Assembly (NCBI GenBank): GCA_039545355.1
Contig: BCJJ01000114.1
Coordinates: 1 to 16,437 of the forward strand
DNA from: Trichosporon coremiiforme
Lineage: Eukaryota > Basidiomycota > Tremellomycetes > Trichosporonales > Trichosporonaceae
DNA: 16,437 nucleotides
Direction of reading: 5' to 3'
Below the pieces are notes generated by a model. It was not told where the DNA came from. It searched no databases and worked only from the letters and a program-made list of their open reading frames with translations. Of this stretch, positions 1 through 7,716 are shown piece by piece. Positions within the stretch are counted from its first letter, which is position 1. Every line of letters starts with the position of its first letter. The translations under genes and the position numbers were made by a program.

Positions 1-152
1 AACATTGAGAACGGGGGTGCTGACAGGATGTCGAACACCGGAGTACGGGCCGAGTGCCGCGAGACACGTGGGAAAGAAATCACGTGATTTCCAACAACAA
101 ATAAACGGACACTCGAGCATGTCATTCCCCAACATCATTTGCAATCAACAAT

Positions 153-237
153 TGCCCTATGGCTCAGTTGGCTAGCGCGTGGAGCTGTTATCTCTTAACA
201 TACTCCGAGGTCCACGGTTCGAGCCCGTGTGGGGCAG
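153..237 (+). tRNA. tRNA-Asn (anticodon GTT) with an 11-nt intron
   Basis: The sequence folds as a complete cloverleaf. The acceptor stem pairs 153-159 with 230-236 (one G-T pair) and the discriminator is G237, as expected for eukaryotic tRNA-Asn. The D stem is 162-165 with 172-175-type pairing (one mismatch). The anticodon stem pairs 180-184 with 203-207. The T stem pairs 213-217 with 225-229 around the loop TTCGAGC. Between the anticodon stem halves lie 18 nt. Removing 191-201 (11 nt), directly 3' of purine 37, leaves the seven-base loop CTGTTAA with anticodon GTT at 187-189, and this is the standard intron position. Without the intron the stem does not form. A naive reading of the intron segment CTCTTAA would wrongly suggest a Lys anticodon. 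Confidence 0.93.
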
Positions 238-243
238 AATACC

Positions 244-248
244 TTTTT
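244..248 (+). terminator. RNA polymerase III terminator of the tRNA-Asn gene
   Basis: A run of five T begins 7 nt after the tRNA 3' end, followed by a second T-rich stretch at 251-258. This is the usual Pol III stop signal on the coding strand. Confidence 0.8.
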
Positions 249-2347
249 GCTTTCTTTTGGCGCCCCTTCACACCCGTGGCTTCGTAACTCTCTAAACTCT
301 GAAAATACGATATGATAGTCACCATTCAGGCATTCCAGCCCTCTTGTCAGTGCGCACGTTCTCTGCCCGCCTGGCAAATGCGGGTAAACCAGTTTCCCGC
401 GTAATTGCCTGTTCAGCGACTGTGGCCAACCGATGACGCTGGTTCGGGAAGTCGGCGAACCGTTGGTGTTTCTGCAAATGTTGTGACACAACCCGCATAG
501 CTAGCTGTGACGAATGTGCAAGCAGTGAGGACCAGAGAGGTAGCTCGAGCGCCAACGTCGTCGATCATGGAACGGCAGAACGTTACATCATGTCGGAGTG
601 CGACACGACGTGTGGAGTCTCCTGTTGGCCCCGAGATGATCATCAATGAAATTGCTTCTGCGAAAGTACACTCCGACATGCCGGGGAGCCGAAGAAACTG
701 CTGCGCGATGTAGTATGTAGGTCTCGGCCAGGCATCTCGGGGGGTCGGGCGATGTACTGGAACGAAGAGGGACATTCCGGCCACGCGCCTGCGTCATGCT
801 TGCCCACTCTTTGATGCGCGCAAACATGCGCTGACGCCGGTGTAGCTGTCAAGTGCTCGACCCGAGATTGCAGTGTATCATCTCGGCGCCGAGCCATGTC
901 GGCGAATATCCACGAAGTCTGAACGCCGTGTACGCCGAAATCGGTGTCCCAGCAACGGCAAGAACACGCACTCCTGCCCCTTCGTCCCGCTCACCGCCTC
1001 ATAGTCAGGCAGATCGAGTTGCCAACAGTCCAAACCCCAACTCCTTTTGCTGTTCTTCTCTGAATCCTGTGTTTCAACGTGCGTACGCTTCTGGTATGAC
1101 GCGGGGTCGTGCGATCGAGCAGCCGCAGTGCTGCGTCAGACGGAGTCCTTCACTTTCACGCTACCCGGTTGCCGTCCGTGGCGGTCTGTCGTGAGCTCGG
1201 ACCCCGGTGTTGTGGTACTGGTGCCGAGGCGAGGTGTCGAGCGCCGTCCTCTGCGTGTTTTGCGTACCGAAGCAACGGGAGCGCCCGCAATCATGCTTGC
1301 GTTTCCAGTTCCTGAACCCATTCTGCGTTCGCAGACCATTCCGATCACACGCTCTTGTTACTTCTCGTAATCATCACAACGCGGGTTGCGGGGATTCCCA
1401 CCAGCGCACCTCGTAATCCACTTACACCTCTCAGACGACACTGTCTGTGTCTCATAGCCGTCGGCGGCCTGCCGTTGCGCCCGGCATTGGGCACGAAGTC
1501 TTCTCTCGTTGGGTCACCGAGGCAGCCACGGTTTGCTGCCGAGCCCGTAGACAAGCCTGGTTTGGCTCCACCTCTTAATTACATGCTCAACAGTCAGGGC
1601 CCAAAGTTTCAGCGCCTGCCAGAACGTCTGCCCCGGGCAACCCCTGTCAATTGATGAAAACCTCTTGACACGCATAGCAGGTCTGCAAACCTCATGTCTC
1701 GAATCGGAGAGCAAGAGCAGTATGTTGCTCCGCCTCGCCCCCTCCCCGCCTTGGGACCTCAAACTTCGGGGTCCCAAAGCTGTAGTCCTCTTCCGGTAGT
1801 CTGCGCGCCAAGCAGATGAGAGTCCAACAGGAGCATGCCTGTGGCATGCCACGGGCCGACCTCTGTCACTCTTTCATCGCCTTCCAAACCTAACCCGATG
1901 GTTTGGTCCTAGAAACGCTCCGAGCCTTCCGTGGCTTTTACACGTTCCTTAGTCTTTCACCGGAACGCCACATGTGGTCAAGGTTACCATGATACGCGGG
2001 AGTCGAAGCATCCACAGCTTCAGCGTAGCCCCGAGCAAGAAGGTGAAGCGTCCCCAGATAGTGGAGTGTTCATCGCCCTTCCAGGCTTGAGCGGCCCAAC
2101 GTTCGCGGTTGCTGGGTGTAATGGGAACAAATGCCGAGGACGATGCAGACATCGAGAGGCACCGCGACTCTGGGTTAGGCCGCGATAAGGTTGGCCCGAA
2201 ACTCAACCGCACTCTTCTTCCTCACAACAGACCGAGATGTGGTACAGGGCTCAACTTGTACGTCACGGGGCATTATCGTACTAGGATGTTTGAGGGTGAT
2301 GTCACTGACAGTGTTGCAAGTGTGTTGGAAACAAGTCTCCCGAAAGG
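249..2347. other. 2.1-kb intergenic region, no convincing gene
   Basis: Open frames here are at most about 120 codons, overlap each other on both strands, and lack the strong C/G third-position preference of the genes in this window. I find no recognisable domain and no exon chain flanked by plausible splice sites. The only structures seen are two short perfect inverted repeats, at 1751-1777 (8-bp stem) and 1884-1906 (7-bp stem). The right-hand part is the upstream region of the TATA-driven gene A and probably holds its control sites. A non-coding transcript cannot be excluded. Confidence 0.55.
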
Positions 2348-2355
2348 TATATAAG
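2348..2355 (+). promoter_or_regulatory. TATA box of gene A
   Basis: TATATAAG lies 75 nt upstream of the ATG at 2423, which implies a transcription start around 2375-2390 and a short 5' leader of about 35-50 nt. It is the clearest TATA element in the window and suggests strong or inducible expression. Because it sits so close, an additional upstream coding exon is unlikely. Confidence 0.7.
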
Positions 2356-2422
2356 CTGGAGCGACAGCTTTTTGAGACTGCCTCAAGTTCCAATCGACAA
2401 GCAGCACAGCAGAGCGACGATC

Positions 2423-3763
2423 ATGAGAGCGATCTCGAACATCAATAATGGTGCCGCGGTTGCCCGCGACGTCCCTCGTGACAACTACGCCCAGCCCCTT
2501 CAGGCTCGTTCCGAGATTAAGGAGGTCCGTCGTTCCGGTATCTCGGCCGATTCTGCCATTCAAGCTCGTGGCGGTGAGTCCGGATGCACCGACTGCGGTC
2601 ATGGCGGCGGCGGCGGCAAGCACATCAACAATGGCGGATCCTCGTCCTCATCCTCCTCGACCTGGTCCAGCTCATGGAGCTACAGCTGGGACTACTCCAA
2701 GTCGTTCGACGCCAACTGGAGCGAGTGCTGCAAGCAGGTCGAGTGCGTCAAGCAAAACTCGGACAAGAAGGACGACAACGGCAACAAGCGCCCTGCTGAG
2801 TGTGACCTCGGCTACGAGGACGGCTTCAAGCGCCACCTATGGTGGGACTTCACCAAGTCCTTCGACGACAACTGGAACTTCTGCTGGGGCTTCAAGGAGT
2901 GCGACGACTATTGCAAGCAGCGCAGCGAGCCCACACCCGGCAAGGGTCAGCCTGGAAAGACCGACGGCAAGGACCAGGGTCAGGGTCAGCTGGGCAAGCA
3001 GGAGGGCCAGGGCGAGAACCAGTCCGAGGCCGACCGCTGCAACCAGTACAACGCCGTCGGCTACCCTCCCGGCTCCGTTGAGGACCGCTACCGTCAGCCA
3101 GCTGGCTGCCCCTTCGGCGAGGACAAAATCCCCGAGGTGAAGGCCAAGGAAGTGGCCGAGAAGAAGCAGAAGGAGGAGGCTGAGAAGCAGCAGCAGCAGC
3201 AGCAGCAAAACCACGGCGACAAAGGTGGCTGCACCAGCGGCACCTGCGGCGGACTCGTGATCGACAAGGGCCACAGCGACCAGGGCGGCGACAAGGGCGG
3301 CTGCTCGACTGGCAACTGTGGTGGCGGCTCGATCGACAAGGGTCACGGCGGCGGTGGCTGGGGTGAAGAGGGCGGAGGTGGCAAGGGCTCCTGGGACGGC
3401 AAATCCGAGTCTCACGGCGGCGGTGGCTGGGGAGACAAGGGCGGAAGCTCCAAGGGTTCCTGGGGCGGCAAGTCTGAGTCCCAGGGCGGCGGCGGCGGCA
3501 AGGGCTCTTGGGGCAGCAAATCCGAGGGCTCCTGGGGTGGCAAGTCCAGCGGTCATGGCGGTGGCTTGGGGTCCTGGGGTGGCAAGAGCGGCGGCGACAA
3601 GGGCGGCACCGGCTGCTCCTCTTGCGGCGGAGGCAGCAAGGGCAGCAAGCACCGTCGCAACGAGCGTTTCCTTGTGAAGCGCGACGAGTCCTCGGCCACC
3701 GCCAAGAAGTTCGGCTTCGCCAGCGTCGTCGCCGGCTTAGTCCTCGGAGTCCTCGCCCTCTAA
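2423..3763 (+). CDS. Gly/Ser/Trp/Cys-rich low-complexity protein with hydrophobic C-terminal tail (gene A)
   Basis: This is a single exon of 446 aa. I chose ATG 2423 because it is the first ATG after the TATA box; the open frame upstream has only a TTG. The family is not recognised. Residues 1-20 look like the ends of a signal peptide (MRAIS and AAVARDVPR) without a hydrophobic middle. Residues 73-88 are Ser/Trp-rich. Residues 89-111 and 141-166 are two copies of a module W-D-[YF]-[ST]-K-S-F-D-[AD]-N-W-x2-C followed by further Cys and K-Q. Then come a Gln/Gly/Lys-rich linker, seven Gln (256-262), three D-K-G-G pairs of cysteines (270/275, 294/299, 398/401), and Gly-Trp repeats (308-390). Near the end, V-K-R at 418-420 resembles a Kex2 site. 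Residues 430-446 are a hydrophobic tail, suitable as a GPI signal or tail anchor. Composition suggests a structural surface protein, which is an inference. C/G-ending codons and the promoter support a real gene. Confidence 0.82.
   Translation: MRAISNINNGAAVARDVPRDNYAQPLQARSEIKEVRRSGISADSAIQARGGESGCTDCGHGGGGGKHINNGGSSSSSSSTWSSSWSYSWDYSKSFDANWSECCKQVECVKQNSDKKDDNGNKRPAECDLGYEDGFKRHLWWDFTKSFDDNWNFCWGFKECDDYCKQRSEPTPGKGQPGKTDGKDQGQGQLGKQEGQGENQSEADRCNQYNAVGYPPGSVEDRYRQPAGCPFGEDKIPEVKAKEVAEKKQKEEAEKQQQQQQQNHGDKGGCTSGTCGGLVIDKGHSDQGGDKGGCSTGNCGGGSIDKGHGGGGWGEEGGGGKGSWDGKSESHGGGGWGDKGGSSKGSWGGKSESQGGGGGKGSWGSKSEGSWGGKSSGHGGGLGSWGGKSGGDKGGTGCSSCGGGSKGSKHRRNERFLVKRDESSATAKKFGFASVVAGLVLGVLAL
3188..3208 (+). 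repeat. CAG trinucleotide repeat (six CAG plus CAA) coding polyglutamine
   Basis: Six CAG codons and one CAA encode Gln 256-262 of gene A, directly after a Lys/Glu-rich helix-like stretch. Such a tract is likely to vary in length between strains. Confidence 0.85.
3344..3481 (+). repeat. 69-bp in-frame tandem repeat, two copies plus degenerate extensions
   Basis: Two adjacent 69-bp units encode 23-residue repeats at residues 308-330 and 331-353 of gene A. Both have the pattern H-G4-W-G-x2-G2-x2-K-G-S-W-x-G-K-S-E-S. Shortened copies of the G-S-W-G-x-K-S core continue to about 3590. The array keeps frame, as expected for a low-complexity structural protein, and could expand or contract by unequal recombination. 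Confidence 0.85.
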
Positions 3764-3838
3764 TCGCTAACAGCGACCTCAAAATTAAGCCTCAATTCTA
3801 ATCCGAAGAAGAGAATAAGAATGGTAGAAATAATAGTA

Positions 3839-3844
3839 AATAAA
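3839..3844 (+). promoter_or_regulatory. Possible polyadenylation signal of gene A
   Basis: AATAAA lies 76 nt after the stop codon in an A-rich stretch (about 3780-3860), unlike the GC-rich surroundings. This position fits a fungal 3' end. The true cleavage site cannot be seen from sequence. Confidence 0.5.
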
Positions 3845-5822
3845 ACGAAGAAATCTAAATATCAGCCTCGAATGAATGGTAATGTCTTTCTCAGAGCGGC
3901 ACAAGGACACTTATGTTGGGTGGGGGGCGGCTCGTTGCCGGATTGGTCCGGTGCTAATAATTGGCCTGCCTGCGTTCACCGGTCCTCGGACTGCGGCTCA
4001 TACAGGCTGCGAACCCCTCCTGAGTCTCCGCTAGCCACCGGCGAAGTCAGCCCACCTTGTCATCATGCTCACTGCAGAGCGTGCGTCCTCAAGCCAGCGA
4101 CGAGCATAATCAGACGTACAGGTGTCTCGAATGGCGTTCTTATCGATGCCCTCTTTTCTGATAGTCGATGGGCATGGTGGCGAACTGAGTTCACTTCAGA
4201 GTTAAGTCCAATGAGTCCCTTCCTCTTCTGGCCGTGCGGAGGAGGGGTGTCGTCAGCGAGCGTCCGTAGCGCGGACTCTGAAGCGGTCGCTCTGCATCCG
4301 AGCATGCGAGCAAGGAGACAGCGTTGTGACTGTGGAGACGATGATGTGAGCATGGAGGCGTTGGAAGAAGCCGGTGCAGTTGTGAGCAAGAAAGCGAACA
4401 TTGGACGAGAATGATGCAAAGAGAAGACCAAGGAGGGAAGACGCATTAACGTCGAAGTGTTGGTCAGCGGGGGGCGCAATCCGTTGCGTCCTCGTGCATT
4501 TCGGCCAACGTTGTCAGCACTCTCCCATGCACTCGCAGCTCTGCAAAGCGTCGGACGCAAGTCAGTCGTGACAGAGGGCACAGCGTGCGTGCATTGCCAA
4601 CTTGCCAGCCTCATCGTCTGTACTCTCCGCTGAAGCGGGCAGTATTGGAGGCGATGGAACGTTTGCCCCCCAACCTGACCCAACCTGAAGCTCCGCGATG
4701 CTCCACGGTCGGCTGAGCGTCGAACTCTCGAACTCTTGAGATGAAACCTGTGCGGAAGACCTTGCTGTATACTGTACACTGTACACGTCTGTCGAGTCGA
4801 GTCTGTCGAGTCCGCCACAGGATTAGAGGCGCATGATCACACAGACCGTTGCTCGCATCTTCCTCCGATCTATCCAGGTGCACGCCGCTCCAAATGCGGC
4901 GCCAAGCTATGCTTGGCCAGCGAGGCGGCGTTCGATACACAGCGATACACACTTGAGCGACCGATCCGAATCATTCTCCCGTCATCCCCTGTCCGCCGGG
5001 CACAGCCCGGACGGATCCCCAGTGCACTGGCCGATCGGCGTGGCAATGCGCGGTGCGCCGGTGCACACCGGGGCGGTCATCTCGCAACGGTGCGCACGGC
5101 GCGCGGAGTGCACGGAGCGACCGCCTCTTGCTCGCCCTGCACGTCCACCCATCTCCGGGACTTCGCCGTGCTTCTCACTTCTCCCGCTCCTCGTTCCGTT
5201 CTTCTCTGAACCGAGCGATCCGATGCAGCGACCGTTTGCCCCAGAGAGCCAAGAAGCCGTCTCGAGGCGCATTAACGCCGGCCACGGACGGAAACCACAA
5301 ACCTTGTTTGTTCGGCGTGCGAATTTTGGCCACATGTCCAGCTCCGAACAATCTTCCAAACACGCGGGAGAGCATGCGCGCATGCGCATCGGGATGTGTC
5401 TCCTGTTGTGTGATCAGCCGGGTGATTGTTCAGCCATATCGGAGAGCTGAGCTACGTTCCGTCAGACTTGTATCGCTGTCGGATGCCTGAAGTGCTAGGG
5501 GCCGGCAACCGGCAGTGCGCAGGAAGTAGTCTTGCCAACCCATTGGCGTCTCTGAAAATAACCTGCTGGCCGGGCCATGAGCCATCGTGCACTGGCCTCA
5601 TGCCTCGGTCGATCGGGCCCTCAATGAAGACAGCGACGGGCGAGGAGAAGAGTGACCTAACAATAATCGGTGCATTTGTAAAACCGTGGCAAACATAAAG
5701 TCCTTCTGGAAAGGGATGTGTTGTGTGTATGAACAGGACCGACTATGGTCCGATGATAAGAGAGGGTGGGGGTCTTGGCGGTCGAACACGCGGAAGACAT
5801 GCGGGTGGGGTCGTGAGGTGGC
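3845..5822. other. 2-kb intergenic region between convergent genes A and B
   Basis: No gene can be supported. The longest frames are a 249-codon minus-strand frame (4069-4818, starts at GTG) and a 205-codon plus-strand frame with ATG (4833-5450). Both lack the codon bias of the flanking genes, overlap other open frames, and have no domain I recognise. Local features are a short direct-repeat cluster at about 4765-4810 (CTGTACA and GTCGAGTC units) and a 14-bp palindrome at 5372-5385. The region must contain the 3' ends of both flanking genes. Confidence 0.5.
5372..5385. repeat. 14-bp perfect palindrome within an 18-nt alternating purine-pyrimidine run
   Basis: GCATGCGCGCATGC equals its own reverse complement, and the alternation continues to 5389. 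Such runs can adopt Z-DNA. No function is evident. Confidence 0.6.
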
Positions 5823-6770
5823 TTAGGCCATAACGTAGGCGGCGCCAAGGGCGGCGGCACCGAGCATACCGAGCGCGGGGAAGTTGCGCTTGCCGCTGGA
5901 GGGGTCAACGGAGTGGTCGGTCGCAGCCTTGATGCCAGTGACGGAGATACCATCCGGAAGGTCGGTTCCAGTGTTGATACCAGCAGTGTAGATCGTGACG
6001 CCGTTGCCCGCCTGTCCAGTGGCGATCGGCTTGCCGCCCGTGTTCGACTGGGCCGAGGTAGCGCCGTTGGCGTTCTTCGTGTAACCGTTCTGGGCGTAAC
6101 CAATGGCCGAACCGGAGATGGTCTCAGTCAGAGGAGGGTCGATCTGTTCGCCGTTCGCGCCCTGGACAGTAAAGCGGGGGGTGAAGGCTCGCGGCCAGCT
6201 GTCTGGTCCGTTGTTCGAGAACTGGAAGAACCAAACCTTCGAGTACGGGTAGACATCCGGCATGTTGTACGTGAACGAAGTCTGCGAGGTCGCATCGACG
6301 CCCTCAGTGACAACAGTAGCGGCGTTCGGGTCCTCCTGAGTTCCGGTCATGAGAGCGATGGTCATGTTGGTCCAATCTCCGCTCACGTCGCTCCACTGAA
6401 TGCTGACGAGCTGACCGGGCTTGAGAACGGCGTCGCCGCCAGGGGCGCTGGGGGAGACACCAGCATCGGTCCCACTGTTCGCGTCACCACTAGTGTCGCC
6501 CTCGGGCGCCGACGTGGGGCCAGCCTCCTCTCCACCCTCTGAGGGGCTCGGGCTGGGGCTCGGGCTGGGGCTCGGAGACGGCTCGGCGCCCTGGTCACCA
6601 GTGTCACCGCCAGTGTCGCCGCCCGTGTCACCGCCCGTGTCACCACTACCCTGGTCACCACCACTCTGATCGCTGCCGTCAACAGCACCCTGGTCACCAC
6701 CGGCGCTGGGGTCCTGGGCGGCGACGAAGGAAGCGAGGGCGAGGAAGGGAAGGAAGGTCTTGAGAAGCAT
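5823..6770 (-). CDS. Secreted GPI-type surface protein with Kre9/KNH-like domain (gene B)
   Basis: This is a single exon of 315 aa on the minus strand. I chose the ATG at 6770 because it begins directly with a signal peptide (residues 1-18, hydrophobic core FLPFLALASFVAA, likely cut before QDP); the frame extends upstream only to a TTG. Residues 20-112 are a Gly/Asp/Ser/Pro-rich spacer with GGDT and PS repeats. Residues about 115-202 match the Kre9/KNH N-terminal-like family of fungal Ser/Thr-rich GPI proteins: a L-K-P-G-x4-I-x-W strand, one N-glycosylation sequon (N135-M-T), then a P-D-V-Y-P-Y-S-K and F-x-F-S-N-N stretch and a closing R-F-T-V. A linker leads to S-S-G (291-293) as a possible omega site, K-R-N, and a hydrophobic C-terminus (298-315) typical of a GPI signal. 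It probably ends in the cell wall or plasma membrane. Its upstream region is shared with gene C. Confidence 0.9.
   Translation of the reverse strand: MLLKTFLPFLALASFVAAQDPSAGGDQGAVDGSDQSGGDQGSGDTGGDTGGDTGGDTGDQGAEPSPSPSPSPSPSPSEGGEEAGPTSAPEGDTSGDANSGTDAGVSPSAPGGDAVLKPGQLVSIQWSDVSGDWTNMTIALMTGTQEDPNAATVVTEGVDATSQTSFTYNMPDVYPYSKVWFFQFSNNGPDSWPRAFTPRFTVQGANGEQIDPPLTETISGSAIGYAQNGYTKNANGATSAQSNTGGKPIATGQAGNGVTIYTAGINTGTDLPDGISVTGIKAATDHSVDPSSGKRNFPALGMLGAAALGAAYVMA
6540..6581 (-). repeat. Hexanucleotide repeat coding seven Pro-Ser units in gene B
   Basis: Seven consecutive Pro-Ser dipeptides (residues 64-77) are encoded by near-identical 6-bp units. Pro/Ser spacers in fungal wall proteins are usually O-mannosylated and extended (family knowledge). 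Length variation between strains is likely. Confidence 0.8.
6600..6644 (-). repeat. 12-bp repeat coding Gly-Gly-Asp-Thr units in gene B
   Basis: Three and a half in-frame copies of a 12-bp unit encode G-D-T then three GGDT units (residues 43-57). They form part of the acidic, Gly-rich spacer between the signal peptide and the Kre9/KNH domain. Confidence 0.8.
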
Positions 6771-7716
6771 GGCTGGAGGATGTGTCGGGCCCTTTCGTAG
6801 AGTTTTCAAGCGAGCGTGATCGCGCGTCTAGGGGATGGCAACAACAGAGTGCGAGTCGAGGAAGGTCGGGAAAAGGGTACGAGGGGTGGGAGAGTCGAGG
6901 AGGATAGTGTCGAAGGGGGGTTGAACGACGAGGAGGGAAAGAAGAGTGGATGTCGTGAGGGAGAAAAGGCAAGAAGTTCGATGGAGATTTGGTGGTAAGC
7001 GTAGGACGAGTAACGAGTGTTGCTGGTGAGAAGAGCAGCGGATCGTCGCGGATGGATCAGGGAAGGCTCCAGGCAGGGAGCCCACTGCAAGGGCAGTCAG
7101 ACGGTAGCAATCATGGGCCCGGCAGACCCAGCCCATATGGCCATACGGTTTACTGCATCAGGGGCGGGTGCAGGGGCTGCAGCCAGACGCGCTCTCCCAC
7201 CGCAAGCACAACTACCCACTCCAGGCGGGAGGGCAGAGGATTCTTCGCACCAGAACTCTGGTCAACAGATCGAGGCAAGGCACGCGGAAGCACTTTCCCC
7301 TTGGAAACCTGATGGGCAATACAACCCGGTCGTAATCCCGCTTTTTGCGTCCTAATGTTGTGTACGCAATGTTCTAATATGTGATCACATAAGCACCCTT
7401 AATCACTTAGGGTTTCAAGGAGCGTTCTTAAATTGGATCTGCCTCCCAGCCAAGAGCACACAGTTCATGGGCAGCAGGTCACGTTACCTTGCACCGCGCG
7501 AGACTCGCGTGGTCCGTGCCCTACCGCCTTTCGAGATGTCGGACCGCGACAAGCAATGACGTAGTGGCAGGAGAACTCGTCTGCAGACCGAGCATGCCGA
7601 GCCTCACATCAGCCACGGCCCATACACAGCTCTCTGTCAGGCTCCATCAGAAACGTCTACCGTTACATCCTCATCGCTGCTCGTCGTTGCTTCATCCTCC
7701 TTCATCCACGTCCGAA
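6771..7716. promoter_or_regulatory. Divergent promoter region between genes B and C
   Basis: This 946-bp region serves two genes that point away from each other. About 6840-7000 is strongly purine-rich on the plus strand, so it forms a pyrimidine-rich leader for gene B, and 7660-7710 is CT-rich for gene C. A perfect 10-bp palindrome, TGTGATCACA, sits at 7380-7389 in the AT-richer middle and is a candidate site for a dimeric regulator. I see no clear TATA box. An in-frame ATG at 7594 could lengthen gene C. Confidence 0.55.

Noticed and set aside
2448..3140. 230-codon plus-strand frame overlapping gene A
   Set aside because: It is a shifted reading of gene A coding, giving a Ser/Thr/Arg-rich product without structure. 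It starts inside gene A and has no promoter of its own.
2837..3782. Long minus-strand open frames (271 and 296 codons) opposite gene A
   Set aside because: They are reverse readings of the GC-rich, repetitive gene A. Their Ala/Leu and Arg/Cys-rich products only mirror its Gly/Ser/Lys codons, while gene A has the promoter and a coherent domain layout.
3985..4050. AGGGGTTCGC on the minus strand as a possible tRNA B box
   Set aside because: The flanks do not pair into a T stem, and no A box lies at the proper spacing.
4069..4818. 249-codon minus-strand frame
   Set aside because: It begins at GTG, not ATG, has no domain, no codon bias and no splice context. It looks like a chance open frame.
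4833..5450. 205-codon plus-strand frame with ATG
   Set aside because: The N-terminus faintly resembles a mitochondrial leader, but codon use is unlike the real genes, other frames over the same bases are open too, and the product is compositionally random. Transcript data could overturn this.
7398..7418. CCCTTA and TTAGGG motifs as telomere-like repeats
   Set aside because: There is only one unit in each direction, with no array. They are a short inverted repeat by chance.
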